This document shows positions 25,605 through 38,709 of a stretch of DNA of 64,000 nt, one piece after another. Positions within the stretch are counted from its first letter, which is position 1; every line of letters starts with the position of its first letter. A model generated the notes under the pieces. It did not search any database, had not been told where the DNA came from, and saw only the letters and a program-made list of their open reading frames with translations. Made by a program: the position numbers and the translations under genes. Origin of the DNA: Ceratopteris richardii (Eukaryota > Streptophyta > Polypodiopsida > Polypodiales > Pteridaceae); the NCBI GenBank assembly GCA_020310875.1, contig CM035422.1:60172324-60236323 (forward strand), written 5' to 3'.

Positions 25605-28600
25605 AGGTCGTCGCTTCTTCTAGGGCACCGTCGACACTCCTCCGTTTGCAGTCTCAGATTCGCACAAAATTTGGTGAGCATACTCAGGGTGTTTCCGAGA
25701 TCAAATCAGCTTTGCTGTGTGGTGCCGAAATCGCGATCTGAGCTCGTTTCAGCCTCCGAACGCACTATCGCAGCGCTTGTGCAGGCTATTTCATTCTTTT
25801 GTGCCAAAGGTATATACCAGTTTCTGTTCGCCAGTTTAAGCGTCTCGAAGTCTGCTACAGGTCTAGTAGAACTCGTCTAGGCAGTTCTGTTCAACTTTTT
25901 GAGATACAGTCAATTTTCTGCATCAAGGTATTTTAGTCACCGGCCATGGCTAAAAGCAGTGATGTATTCCGTATGTTGGCTGTTGAGGATAAGTTGGATG
26001 GTACCAACTACCCATTATGGGCTTATATGATGCGACATGTACTGGTTGCAAAAGGATTGTGGAACATTGTGCAGGGTGTTGAAAGACGTCCTGTTACACC
26101 CGTAACGACAGGTACTGCAAATACAGGTGTTGGAGCTGATGAAGATGGTGTCGAAGATGATATTCCGCAGATTCCTGTTCGTGCTGCTGTTTCTGTTGCA
26201 CCTACTGCAGAGCAGATTCGTTGGGATGGCAGAGATGCCCAGGCACATGCATTGATAGCTTTGTCTTTCAAACGTGCCATTATTCCTCACATTCGCTCTT
26301 GCAGAACAGCAAAGGATGCTTGGGATACACTTACCACTTTGTACCAGGCTAGGAATGAGGCTCTTGTTGCTTACCTCCGAAAACAGTTGGAGAGTGAGCA
26401 CATGAATGAAGGTGATTCTATGGACAGTTTTCTTACAAAGATCAAAGACCTGAAGGAACAATTGATTTCTGCTTATGAGGTTATACCAGATAGCTCACTT
26501 GTGCAGACCGTTCTGAATGGACTTCCTGATTCATATCAGAGATTTGCCTCTACTCTTCGGTTGATGATGAAAGGCAATCCGAATGCCTTGTCATTTGAGG
26601 AATTAGTCTTTGTTCTGTTGCAAGAAGATCAGTCCAGGCAGAACAGGTCCATTATGCGTGTTGCAGATCAATCTTTCCTGGCTAGTCAGAAGGGCAAAGG
26701 AAAATGGAGCTCTTCTACTAGTAAGCAGAAATCTGCAAATGCTGCACAATCGAAGAACCAGGATAAAGATGAGAAGAAATCAGAAAAGCAGAAATTGTTC
26801 TGCAAGTACTCTAAAGGAAATCATCATATTATAAAGAACTGTCCAAAACTGGCTGCTAAAGAGGCAAAGAAGAAAGAGGCTGGAATGGTTGTTGCAGAGG
26901 CCTCTACATCAAAAACAGAGTCTGCAAAGCTTGTGCAGGAAGAAGAATGGGCGTTTACTACTGTCTGTAGTTTTGACCCATCTTCTCATGATCAGTGCAT
27001 GTCTGCAGTAGACTCAGATGTTTGGTACTTTGACAGTGGGGCGCCCAAACATATTACCTCGCAGCGTAGTTTCTTCTCTTCACTCGAGCCTGCCCCTACA
27101 CGGAATACTCTCACATGCGCCAATAACTCCTCTTATCCTGTTATGGGAGTTGGTAAGGTCATTCTGACTACTGTTGATGGTAGTTCTTTCACTTTGTCAG
27201 ATGCTTTATTTGTGCCAGGGATAAAAAAGAACCTGTTATCAGTTTCTGCATTAGCCAAGATTGGCTTGGTTGTGAAATTCGTTGATGATAGGTGTACAGT
27301 CCATGATCTCTCAAATGGCGATGTGATTATTGCTTCTGGCATTTTATGTCGTGGGCTGTATAAGCTCATAGACTATGAAAGATCTGTGAATGATTCGGCA
27401 TGTGCAGTTCATGATTCTCAGGCTATGTCAGATGCAAAGCTTTGGCATGCATGCTTTGGTCATCTGAATTTTGCTAGTTTGTTACGCCTGCAGAAATCTA
27501 AAATGGTGTCCTCTTTGCCCAGACGTGAGGCACCTGGAAAACATGTTTGTGAAGGCTGTATTTTGGGAAAAATGCAGCATTCTTCCTTTCCAAAAGATGG
27601 TTCAGTTCGGGCTACGCAGAAATTGCAGCTTGTACATAGTGATGTCTGTGGTCCTATGCAGACACCCTCTTTTGGAAATTACCTTTACGTCGTGACTTTC
27701 ATTGATGATTTTTCCAGGCATGCATGGGTATATCCACTCAAAGCAAAGTCCGAAGTGTTCATGTGCTTCAAACAGTTTTTAGTTTTGGCTGAAAATCTGT
27801 CAGCATGTAAAATGGGCACCCTCCATTCCGATCGAGGGGGGGAATATATGTCTTCAGATTTTAATGCATTTCTGGCTGAAGGTGGGATAAAACACCAGTG
27901 TACAGTGCCGTATACACCTCAATAGAATGGAGTTGCTGAACGAAAGAACAGGTCACTCATGGAGATGGCGAGGTCCATGGTCAAAAGTCAAGCTTTACCA
28001 CATAGTTTCTGGCTTGAGGTTGTCATGTGTGCAGCATATGTACTGAGCAGGTGTCCCACTAAAGCATTGCAGTCTATCACTCCATATGAGGCTTGGCATG
28101 ACCACAAGCCATCTGTTGCTCATTTGCGTGTTTTTGGTTGTTTGGCATATGCATTAGTGCCTGAACAACATCGCAGAAAATTGGATGATAAGGCAATAAA
28201 ATGTATTTTTGTTGGGTACAGTTCTAAAAGTAAAGGCTATCGTCTGTATCATCCACAGACTAAACGCATTCTGGTTAGCCGTGATGTTGTCTTTGTGGAA
28301 GATGCTATTCAGCCATTGCTTTCATGTACTAAGGAGACATTTGTTAGCTCCAAAGACATGTATGATACTTTGATGCCTCTTTTTACAGGTGGATAGCCTA
28401 GTGTTGGTCCTAATGAGGCAACTTCTCAGCCTTTGCAGGTTTCATATGATGATGCAGATCATTCCATTTCTGATGCAGATTTACATGATGCACTTGTTGA
28501 TGAGAGAGCTGATATTGAGCAGGCAAAAACTATGCCAAAATGGCTGGTGCAGACTTTGCGTGACAGCAAATTAGATGCACCTTTGTCATATCGTACTCGT

Positions 28601-30274
28601 TCAGGCTCTCATAGTGCCTCCTTTGCATCAGATTGCTATGCTATGGCTGCATCTAGTCTCTGTGATGAGAATGAGCCTGTTTCTTTTGATGAAGCACAAA
28701 ATTCAGAAAATTGGATGGCTGCTATGCAATCTGAATATGATGCTATAATGAAGAATAGTACATGGTCTTTATGTGACTTGCCTCCTGGCAAGAAGGCCAT
28801 TGGCACTTGGTGGGTATACAAGCTGAAGCGTAAACCTGATGGTATAGTTGACAGGTATAAGGCTAGGCTTGTTGCAAAGGGTTATGCACAGGAATGAGGC
28901 ATTGATTTTGATGAGACCTTTGCACCTACATGCCGTATGACTACTGTTCGGAGCATTTGTGCACTTGCAGCCCATCATGGTTGGAATGTACATCAGTTGG
29001 ACATTAAAACAGCATTTCTGAATGGTGACTTGCATGAAGAAGTGTATGTTTTTCAGCCCCGTGGCTTTGTGCAGAAAGGGCATGAAAACCAGGTTTGCAA
29101 GTTAAAGAAGGCATTATATGGTTTAAAGCAAGCACCAGGTGCTTGGTATGAGAAGATACATGCCTATCTGATTGCACATGGTTTTGAGAACAGTCCAACT
29201 GAAAGCACCTTATATGTTAAACGTGCTTATGATGTGCTTCTGATCATTGTTGTCTATGTTGATGACATGCTGCTCACTGGTCCTTATTAGACACATATTG
29301 CTGATTTTAAGGCTGATTTGCATGCCTCATTTGAGATGTCTGATTTGGGCATTTGCATCACTATTCGGGCATTCAGTTTATGCACGTTGATGGTGGAATG
29401 GCTTTGTGTCAAACGAAATATATTGACACATTATTGCAGCGTTTTGGCCTTGAAGACTGTAAGCCTATTGCCAGTCCTATGGAGACAGGTTTACGATTGA
29501 GTCTTCATGATGCTGGAGATGCATTTGATGCTGTTCTCTATCAGCAGGCTGTTGGATGCTTGATTTACTTATGCATTACTCGGCCAGATATTCAGTTTGT
29601 TGTCTCACATATGAGCAGGTTTATGCATTGCCCATGAGTCACGCATTGGAAAGCGGTTGAGCGCATCTTTCGCTACTTGAGTGGTACTCGACTACTTGGG
29701 TTGTTTTATCCCAAGGGGGGATCACTACCGCCAGATTTGCATGCTTTTTCTGACTCAGATTGGGTTGGTTGCTATGACACTCGTGTGTCCACCAATGGTT
29801 TTTGCTTCATGCTTGGTAGCTCATGTATATCTTGGTTGAGCAAGAAGCAGCCTACTGTGGCCACTTCCAGTTGTGAGGCTGAGTATAGGGTAGCTTTCAC
29901 AGCGACTGTTGAGTGTGTGTGGCTCAGACGCCTTATGGCTGATTTGGGTGTTGGCCAGTCTTGTGCCACCACCATCTTCACTGACAGTCAGAGCGCATTG
30001 GCAGTTGCGAGGAACCCTGTGTTCCATGCTCGCACTAAGCACGTTGAGGTGCATTATCACTATGTCAGGGAGAGGTTCTCTGCTGGGGAGATCAGCTTGG
30101 CATATGTGCCCACGCAGGAGAACATTGCAGACCTTTTCACGAAGGCTCTGCCTAGGGAGAAGTTTGAAGCTTTCCGCAAAGCTTTGCGCTTACTTCCTTT
30201 TGTGGAGTGATTTCCACATAGCTTGGCACTTCCTTATACATGAGTGCCAGCTCCTTGTTCACCGCATCACTCCC

Positions 30275-30284
30275 AGGGGGGATT
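30275..30284 (+). other. polypurine tract of copia E
   Basis: AGGGGGGATT immediately before the 3' LTR start TGTTG. Confidence 0.9.
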
Positions 30285-30513
30285 TGTTGATATATTTAGG
30301 TAGTGATGTGTGTGAACACTCTAGGACCGCCGGGGCACTTTTTCCCTCTTTAGGAGATTTTTTCCCTCGGCTTGTACATACGCCTATTGCCCTAATGGGC
30401 TACTGATCTTTGTACATTCTCTAGTAATACATTCAGTATTGTGTGTTTGTGCTCCAAGCTTCTTCTTCTTCCTTGTGCTGTTTGTGTGCTTCCGCACACG
30501 TCTATCTCCAACA
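30285..30513 (+). repeat. 3' LTR of copia E (229 bp)
   Basis: Full-length match to 25361-25590 with about nine substitutions and one indel. It ends CCAACA beside the AGAAT duplication. Confidence 0.97.
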
Positions 30514-31425
30514 AGAATGAGTTTTAACAAGTGATGACATCATCCCAATTTTCACGGGCTGCTATAGTTTGAGACCAGTGAGCAGAAAAATGCACATACC
30601 TCACAATTTAGGAATCCAATTATTATGAAAATTTGTATGGTTATACTAGATAGTAAGCTCAATCCAACAAGCTTTAAATCATTGAATTTGGATAAGTACC
30701 CACGGAGAAATGGCTCTGAAAAGATGAGTAAAAAAGTCGGGTACCTGACAGAGAAGTGAAGATGAAGAGACCCTGTTGACTTCAAATGAACATAACTGAA
30801 GATTGCAACATCCAAATGACAGGAAAATTTGTGACCATATAGTAGGCTTATAACTTCACCAAGTTAGATCACTAAAAATGATGCACCAAGCTCAGAGAAA
30901 ACATCTCTGCAATCTGACTGAGAAAACTAAGAGATATGGCAGTGAGTAGTACACTTCACAAGAACATGGAAATATGAACCCAAATGATAATGAAAATGAA
31001 AGTATATTGCTTGTACAATACAATGGACTTACTGATACATATGTGTGCCTTGTAATCACACCTTGATATGGCATAAAGCTCAGCTCTTGGAGGTCTTCAC
31101 ATAGGTCTCTCTAACCACGACTAAAACTACCATCTATTTATAGTTGAGTTTGGGAGGCTAACTTCCCTCAATCACTCTCCAATCAATCAATGATTGATTT
31201 GATTCTCTACCTACCACAAATCACAAATTCGTGGCTCCTCTTTCCCTTTTTGATCATGTGGGCTCAACCACTTAAGATTCTTTCACTTTTACATTAAGTA
31301 AACTTTTCAAAAGTTACAAGAGCTAGTTCACAAGTGAACTTTACATAGTCTTCATTTTGAAGCTTCTTTTATGACTTTGTGGGACTCAAGCCAATACTTA
31401 GGCTTGTCATAGACTTGCTCCAACA
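30514..31425 (-). repeat. 5' LTR of copia D, outer part
   Basis: Resumes with the second AGAAT copy after copia E and runs to GCTCCAACA, followed by the GGCTG duplication. It matches 19907-20809. Confidence 0.95.
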
Positions 31426-32571
31426 GGCTGGGCTCCCCCTTGTCCCTAGTGTGCTTATGTAGGCATTGCGCTCATGTGACACTCATGAACGTCATGGCCA
31501 ATTTTGCTAGATGAGTGGCAAGTCACACTTAAGAGAGGGTATTCACTTACCACATGGCCTTGTTTGCTACAAATGGTACACCAGATTCCACTTTTGATGC
31601 TACTTCCTCGAATTACTTGTAGCTCTTATGAAAGTTGTGCCAACTCCTTTGCTTGGGCTTCCTCTTCTTTTCCTAGCTTTAATGCTTCAATTTCATGCCT
31701 TAATTGAGTTAGCACACTCTCTTCTTCTTTGTGGGTCTTGTTTCTTTTTAAATTCTCAAGTTCTTTCCTGAATTGTGTTACTAGGTCTTCAAGTTCCACA
31801 GGGTCTGGTAGATTTCAAGAGGGAGTTCCATATTGGTATCTAAGTCTCTCTAACCTTGTTATTGTGGTAATGCATTCCTCAACTATTGTTGTGGGGGGAG
31901 CTAACTCCTTGATCTTGCACTCAATGGTTATTGGAAGTGGTTAAGCCAGCCAACTTCTTGACAAAAAAAAATCATGGGGATGATCTTTGGATGAAAGAAG
32001 ACAAGTTGACCTACAAATGACTTTCCATCTTGTTGTTTTGAAAGGCACTCCTAAGGTCTTTGACTAGGTTGTGATCAAGAGCAACACATCCTATTCCTTA
32101 GACTAAGATCAATTTCAAGGAAAAGGAAAATTACCTCTTCTAGACTATCGACACCTTTGCACTTCTTCTTCACTTTGTAATATTGGTTCTCCTATGCTCA
32201 CCTTGCCTTGTCCCACCATGCATGCCAAATTTTGTTGGGGGATTCTTTAGTTGAAAGGTGCGTGATTGTTTGTAGGAGAAGAATGGAGAAGAAGAAGAAA
32301 GACAATTGCATTAGAAGCCTCTATGTCTTGATTAATATTAAAAAATACAATAGCTTTGTCTAAAATGAGACAAAAATGTTCTCTTTGCATTGAGATTAAG
32401 CCAAAGAAGCACACACACAAGTATAAAAAATATTACAATTTCTTGTGCAATCCATCTTCTCTGTGCAAGCCCTCAACCTTGTGCACACCTTGCGCTCAAG
32501 CTTCCAATAACATCGAAGGATGGGTCACTTCTCCATCAACATGTAGCACCTCCTTGATGATACTTTGTCAC

Positions 32572-33068
32572 TGCTGTCAGGATCTTGCTCACGCGCATAC
32601 AGAGATTACGGACGCAGAAAAACACACAAAAAATAGAGACAACAAGAGACGAGACCGAATGCAAGATTGGGTGCAATCTCCCCCCATGCACTCTGTTCCG
32701 ACAGTCCACAGAGTGCATGTATTTATAGGAATTTTGATTACGTCGAAAAGAGTGGTTAAAAGAGGGCGGCTTCGAAAAGCAGGCATGAAACTAAAAGTTG
32801 ATAACTTTTACAGAAAGCCATTGCTTTCAATAACAGAAACTGCGGTCTTCAATGACCCTTATTCTAACCATTACTTTTCTAACAATAGAACCTTCTACGC
32901 AGGTTTATTTACAAGCTAAATAATAATTATTCGGATTATTGATGTCCACCCTTTCATGCCTTGCATGCTCCTCACGAACCTTCAGCTGCTATATCAAAAA
33001 CATCAAAAACATATTAATACATTAATAATATAATACTTTAACAATGCATTGTTCAATAATATACAACA
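32572..33068 (+). repeat. solo LTR (497 bp) nested in copy A
   Basis: Runs from TGCTGTCAGG to ATACAACA, is flanked by GTCAC on both sides (32567-32571, 33069-33073), and is absent at the matching point of copy B, which reads straight through TTTGTCACACCT. That is the signature of an LTR left after recombination between the two LTRs of an inserted element. A TATA-like box (TATTTATA, 32720-32727) favours plus orientation. The family is not recognised. No other copy is seen in the window. Confidence 0.85.
32686..32727 (+). promoter_or_regulatory. 11-bp perfect palindrome beside a TATA box in the solo LTR
   Basis: ATGCACTCTGT (32686-32696) and ACAGAGTGCAT (32708-32718) are exact inverted copies 11 bp apart, ending one base before TATTTATA at 32720. 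This is where enhancer or repressor sites of an LTR promoter would lie. Function is inferred from position only. Confidence 0.5.
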
Positions 33069-34056
33069 GTCACACCTTAGTTGCTCCCTTAACACTCTCT
33101 CTACATCCCTTGGCACCTTCTTTGAACCTTTGTCTCTCTCTTTCCATGCCTTTCTCCTCTACTTACATAGGGTTCAAGTGAGTCTTGCTCTCTCTTTCTC
33201 CTTATTGTAATGAATTAGTTCGAGAATGATGCACTTTGTTTGGGTGTCAATTCACATTACATTCATGGCTTCAACTTCATGTCTCTCTTAATACTCTCTT
33301 TTGATGTCCCAAGAACCGCTTAATGTAAAAGACCAAGGACTCCCTATTTTGTCCTCTGGTGACTTTATGAAAAACAAAATTTTAAATAGAGGGCCACACA
33401 AAAACTCTTGTGTTTTGTCTCTTTTCAAATTTTGAGCTTAATTTCTTTGATTATGCACATAAGAAGGGTTCATGTAAACCTATCATAATACTTTAAAAGC
33501 CTTAAAAACTCTTCAAAAAGACCCTTTTGCAATGTGCATTCCAGTTTTCTTGCAAAACCATTCTCACTACTTTTTTGTGCACCACTTTTGCACCCATGAC
33601 CTTGGCCACTTGTACACCACATGTTCACCATTTTTCCAAGTTACCACTTCACTTTTCAAAACCTAATAAATCATCCTTTCGTAGGCTCTATTTATTTGGG
33701 GAACCTTTATTTGAAAGGCTCTTGAGCTTTTGTGGAAAAAGAATGGAGAAGATGAAGAAAGATAATTGCACCGCAAGCCTCTATGTCTTGATAAAAAAAT
33801 AAAGATTACAATAGCTTTGTCTAAAATGAGAAAAAAATATTAATGTGTGTAGCAATTAATCCAAAGAAGCACACACACAAGTATAAAATATATCACAACT
33901 AGTGCAGTCAATCTCCTCTACGTCGATCCTCCACCTTGTCCAATAGCTTGGCCTTGTGCACACCTTGCACTCAAGATTTTAATAAGGTTGAAGGATGGTT
34001 CCCTTCTCTCTCAACGTGTAGCACCTCCTTCATGATAATTTGTCACACCTCAGTTG

Positions 34057-34436
34057 TGTTGAGATATCAAGCTCAACATGTGATGATCTAGGATGACAAT
34101 TATAAGTTTTTCATTTCTCTAACATGTATAGTGGTCATGCCGGTATATGTCAGGGATACTTCATTGAGCTATACTAGATTTATCTACCAAGAGTGATGGC
34201 ATATTTGTTTCTTTCTAGATCACTCATTTGCCAACATTAGGTTTTTCCTTATGTACTGGTCTCTATATGTTGTAGTAGTTGTATTCTTGTTTTTTAGGTT
34301 ATTCTTGTACATTCCGTTTTATGTAATAGAAGAAGAAGAAGATCATACTTCCTTGCCTCAATCTGTGTGTGTGCTTCTCTTTGATTGTGAGAGTGTGTGT
34401 GTGTGTGCTCTCTTCCTTATTTCCTTCCTTGTGACA
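34057..34436 (+). repeat. 5' LTR of copia G (380 bp)
   Basis: TGTTGAGATATC to CTTGTGACA, with the primer site directly after it. Confidence 0.96.
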
Positions 34437-37400
34437 CAGTATCAGAGCTAGTGTGGTTGTAGAGATCTCGTGGAGAAGGCTGATGATGAAGAGTATGTGA
34501 GAAGGCGTAGAGAAAACATGATTCACAAATGACCTCAATTTGCTACAAAAATTGGTTTGAAGGTAGAAGAACTCAAAATATTTTTTACTAGAGAGGAATT
34601 GGACTGCAGACCAGTTGAGAGCATATAAGGAATGTAATCAAGGATCACGAAAGGTAATGTATTGGCTATCTATTAGCATATAGGATAGCATGATTGGACA
34701 CATATAGGATGCCAAGACTTCAAAAGAGGCTTGGAACAGTTTGGTCACTTTGTATGAGATCAATACAAATGCATGGAAATTGCAACTCAAGAACGACCTG
34801 CATACATTGGAGAAAAAGATCATGTCGGTAAGTGACTACACCCTAAAAATCAAAAGCATATGTGAGTCACTTGCATCTATTGGCGTGAATGTAGATGATG
34901 ATGATAAAGTGGAAGTGTGCCTTTGTGGTTTAGGAGCTGCATATAAGCAGTTCAAAAATCTATATAGACCAAGGAAAATATTCCAAATTTTGTTGATCTA
35001 GTATCTATGCTCATTAATGAAGAAAAGAATCTTGGTGAGGATTCAAACTCCCTAGGAAAGCCCAGTTCTGAGCAAGTATTCTACTCTGGTAAAGGAAGAG
35101 GCAGAGATAGAGGTTTCAGAAGTGGAAGAGGAAATAGTAACCAAGACGAAGGTCAACAACAAAATCATATAATAGGAAGAGGGCAATTTCGAGGCACGAG
35201 GAGCCAAGAGCTCGTAGAAATTTCCAAAGAAATGATCCAAGTAATGACAACAAAGGATGCTAGAATTGTGGTAAACTTGGACACTTTGAATGTGATTGTA
35301 GGCTAAAGAATCAAAATAACAGAAGGTAGCAAAGCAACTATGCATCCACAAGTGCAGATGATTCTGAGAAGTTGTTCATGGTTCAACATCACATGATGAA
35401 TACAATGTCTGCTGGTGTTTCAAAATCAAATGATAATGTATGGTATGTTGATTCAAGTGCTTCAAATCACATGACTAGTCATGCGGAATGGTTTAATACT
35501 TCGCAAAAATTGCCAATTCTTGGATATGTTGAAATAGGTGATAACACATCATACCTTATCGAGCATACACGAAACATAGCATTTTCTATGGAAGACGGGA
35601 AGGTAAAACATCTTGCTGATGTGCTGCATGTTCCAAATATAACAAAGAATATGGTTTCTGTTGGACAAATGGTTGACCAAGGATTACAAGTCAGGTTCAA
35701 TGCTGATGGGTTATATGTAGAAGAGTTCAAACGGGATGGAAGATTGATTGCCAAAGGAAACAAAGTGGGTAGGATGTTCACCTTAAATGTTCCTAAAATG
35801 AATGCAACCATGCTTGCAAAAGTTGCAAGAGTTATTGGAGATATAGATATGTGGCACAAACTGATTGGACATGCAAACTTGCAAAGGCTAAAATTGATGC
35901 AATCAAAGGAGATTTTCCATGGACTACCAAATTTTAAGGTTTCAGAGATCCAAAAGGTATGTGCAACATGTCAATTTGGTAAATAGTGAAGATCATCATT
36001 TTTGCATGACAAGCATGTTAGTGAGAATGTTTTAGAAATAGTACATACAAATGCAAATATTTGGGGTCCTGCAAAAGCCACATCTATGGGCAGTTGTAGG
36101 TTTTATGTTACTTTCATTGATGAACATACATGAAAATTATGGGTATATTTCATGAAAGATAAGAGTGAGGCGTCCACTCACTTCTAGAATTTTAAAGTTA
36201 TGGTCAAAAAACACATAGGAAACTATATTTAGACATTAAGGTCTGATGGAGGTGGTGAGTACATGTCAAATGAGTTCAACAACTTTCTTAAAAGTCATGG
36301 AATTCGAAGGCAATTTTCATGCAGGTACACACCACAACAGAATGGTGTTGCTAAATGCAAAAATAGACATATTGTAGAAATATCAAGAGCCTTGATGGCT
36401 GAGAAGAATATGCCCCATCGTTATTAGGCTAAAGTTGTGCATACGGTCGTATACATCATGAACAGAACTCTAACTACTGTTGTACATCATGTAACACATG
36501 AAGAGAAGTTTACATGTAAAAAGCCAAACTTATCACATCTGAAAGTTTTTGGTTGTATTGCATATGTACATGTTCTAGATGAGTTAAGGATAAAGCTTGA
36601 TTCAAAAGCATAGAAGTGTGTCCTTATTGGATACTACCTTGAGCAAAAGGGATATAAATGTTATAAATCACTCACACAATAGGTGAAGGTCAGCAAAGAT
36701 GTGGTATTTGATGAAATGTTAAGTTTTTATGCAAATGCTAAAGATGGGCTTAATCCTGAGTCAAATGACAAAGAAAAGGCTGAAAATTCAAGTGCAAAAT
36801 CTCAAGTTTTGAGACATCTGGATGCATCACCAAGCAATAGTTCCAACTCAAATCCATGGAGTGGAAGATTGTGTGGAAATTTCAGTCTAGAAAATTCATC
36901 AAATACATCCTAGAAAGGTAAAGAAAAGCTCTATGTTGGTAGTAAAACATGTGTAGGATTTGAAGACATTGATGGAGATTCAAGCGGTTTAGAAAAGAGC
37001 CTTGATGAGGAACTTGGATTGCCCCCTATGAAGACTCTAGGAGTAAGAAAGGCACATGTAGATGATACAAGGAGAAGTGAGCCAGGACCAAGAAGATCAT
37101 GTGGAATTCAATGCAATGATTGATGCATGACAGTTATATGGCTCGTCATTCTACCTACATGACCAAGGTAATACAAGATGCTGAACCTTCTTGTTTTGAA
37201 GATGCAATTTGAAATGCAGATTGGGAAAAAGCTATGGATGAGGAGATTGCTGGACTTTATGGAAATGAAACATGGAAGCTAGTTCCATTGCCAGAAGGAA
37301 AGAAACCCATCAGCTACAAGTGGATTTACAAGGTAAAGCACAATGCTGATGGTAGCATAGGCAGGTACAAAGCAGGATTGGTAGCAAAACGATATGCATA

Positions 37401-38709
37401 GACATATGGCATTTATTATGAGGAGACATTCAGCCCTATAGCTAAATTGTCTACTGTCAGAACACTTGTGGCATTAGCTACAGCAAAAGGATGGACCTTG
37501 CATCAGATGGATGTGAAGAATGCTTTCCTACATGGTGAGTTACAGGATGAAGTATACATGGACCAGCCACAAGGATATGAAGATTCAAAGCATCCAGAAT
37601 ATGTTTGTAGGTTGCTAAAGGCTTTGTATGGGCTAAAGCAAGCACCCCGTGCATGGCATGCAAGGATTGTTGATTACTTGACCACCATTGGATTTTTTAT
37701 GTGTGATGCAAATCATTCACTATATGCAAGGGTGATGATGGCATCACAATTGTGGCTATCTATGTTAATGACTTGATTGTAGGTGGTGATAATGAAGAAA
37801 GCATCAAAGAGGTAAAGCAACTTCTTATACAAGAATTCGACATGAAAGATCTTGGTGTGCTATGCTATTTCCTAGGCATTGAGTTTATACATACAAAAAT
37901 AGGTATATTGATGTCGCAAAGGCAATATGCCTTAAATATGCTGCAAAAGTATGGTATGGGTGATTGTAAGCTGATTTCTATGCCATTAGATTAGAATTTG
38001 AAGTTAGATACTACATCAGGTGAAGCATTTGAGAATGCTACTATGTATAGGAAAATTGCGGGAAGTTTGATATATCTCAGAATTACGAGACCTAATCTAA
38101 GCCACACTGTTGGACTTGAAAGTCAATTTATGTAGGTTCCTAGGAAGCCACGTTTGGGAACTATGAGGTGCACTCTACGTTATGTGAGTGCTACTTTGGA
38201 TTATGCATTGTTTTATGAAGTTGGTGTAGATTTGCAGGTTCATGGATACACCAATGCAGATTAGGCTCGTAGTACTCCAGATAGAAGATCTACTAGTGGC
38301 TTTCTATTCTCACTTGGAGGTGAAACTATTACATGCAACATCAAGAAGCAACCCACTATTGCTTTGTCAAGTATAGAGGCTAAGTATAGAGGTACTGCAA
38401 TGGCAGCATGTGAGGCATCATGGCTAGAGATGCTACTTGCAGATTTAGGTGTGGAGGTGCAAAAGCCTATCACCATCTATTGTGATAATCTTAGCAGCAT
38501 ACAATTGGCAAGGAACCTTCTTTTTCATGCTAGAACAAAGAATATCAAGGTACATTATCACTTCATCAGAGAGAAGGCATTACCAGGTGATAATGATCTT
38601 GTTTATGTGAGAACAAATGAGCAGGTTGCTCATTTGTGGGGAGCAGAGGAGCTGAAGAAGTTTTGAAAGATGCTTGGATTAGAGGAAATGGCGTTGATCT
38701 TGGGGGGAG

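Larger units (their letters stand above)
25361..30513 (+). mobile_element. Ty1/copia element E, full length, youngest insertion
   Basis: A plus-strand element with 230- and 229-bp LTRs and the target duplication AGAAT at 25356-25360 and 30514-30518. Gag starts at 25946 (KLDGTNYPLWAYMM). A degenerate zinc knuckle (CKYSKGNHHIIKNC) is near 26800, the protease (WYFDSGAPKH) near 27025, integrase about 27440-28290 (FIDDFSRHAWVY, HSDRGGEY), RT about 28650-29290 (ARLVAKGYAQ, LDIKTAFLNGD, YVDDMLLTG) and RNase H about 29480-30210 (FSDSDWVGC, TSSCEAEY, IADLFTKALP). Structurally whole, its coding frame has about six interruptions. LTRs differ at about nine of 229 sites (~4%), in line with insertion after D. 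It is a different family from D and G, with shorter LTRs and higher GC. Confidence 0.97.
19537..31425 (-). mobile_element. Ty1/copia element D, full length, hosting E
   Basis: A complete minus-strand copia bounded by LTRs and a GGCTG target duplication (19532-19536 and 31426-31430). Gag is at about 24980-24150, the protease (FYIDSGCSNH) near 23880, integrase (HTDVWGPSKE, SFIDDFSRW, YTPEQNGV) about 23500-22600, RT (ARLVAKGFAQ, YVDDIILTG) about 22200-21500, and RNase H (KQPTIALSSTEAEY, CADILTKAL) about 21350-20850. Its 5' LTR is interrupted by copia E. It looks nearly whole, with about four interruptions in the coding frame. LTR copies differ at about 16 of 360 compared sites, so it is moderately old but older than E. 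Fossils B, I and H are its relatives. Confidence 0.95.
17676..32232 (-). mobile_element. Ty3/gypsy fossil F, split by copia D
   Basis: Two blocks of one minus-strand gypsy flank copia D. The right block (31431-32232) encodes gag C-terminal parts: a Glu/Lys/Leu-rich coiled coil (about 31960-31610, with LVTQFRKELENLK) and a zinc knuckle (WCTICSKQGH, about 31560). The left block (17676-19531) continues with a linker, a retropepsin (IVDGGLSIN, 18783-18812; WIGRPWLRHA, about 18560) and the start of reverse transcriptase (DVFTWHYKDI, about 17860). Both sides of D carry the GGCTG duplication, which shows they were once contiguous. Polymerase beyond the RT start, RNase H, integrase and the 3' LTR are absent. 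It is the oldest layer here and is heavily decayed. Confidence 0.82.
32233..33692 (-). repeat. LTR-like copy A, probable 5' LTR of gypsy F
   Basis: In plus view it begins TGTTGGGGGATTC just outside the F gag region, as expected of a 5' LTR of a minus-strand element. It is repeated in tandem as copy B at 33693-39702: AGCCTCTATGTCTTGAT, AAGAAGCACACACACAAG and TAGCACCTCCTT recur in order, and so does the block from about 33090 to 33665. Without the solo LTR nested in it, the unit is about 960 bp. The outer edge lacks a clear CA end, so the F-LTR reading is an inference. No primer site of known type was identified beside it. Confidence 0.6.

Noticed and set aside
25361-25880. Plus-strand frames upstream of the E gag
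   Set aside because: They lie in the E LTR and leader; gag has its own ATG at 25946 with clear homology.
29821-30406. Extra frames overlapping the E RNase H end and LTR
   Set aside because: Shadow frames of the RNase H coding sequence; no independent support.
19537-31425. D and E as one large composite element
   Set aside because: E has its own LTRs, primer site, purine tract and AGAAT duplication inside the D LTR, so they are two separate insertions.
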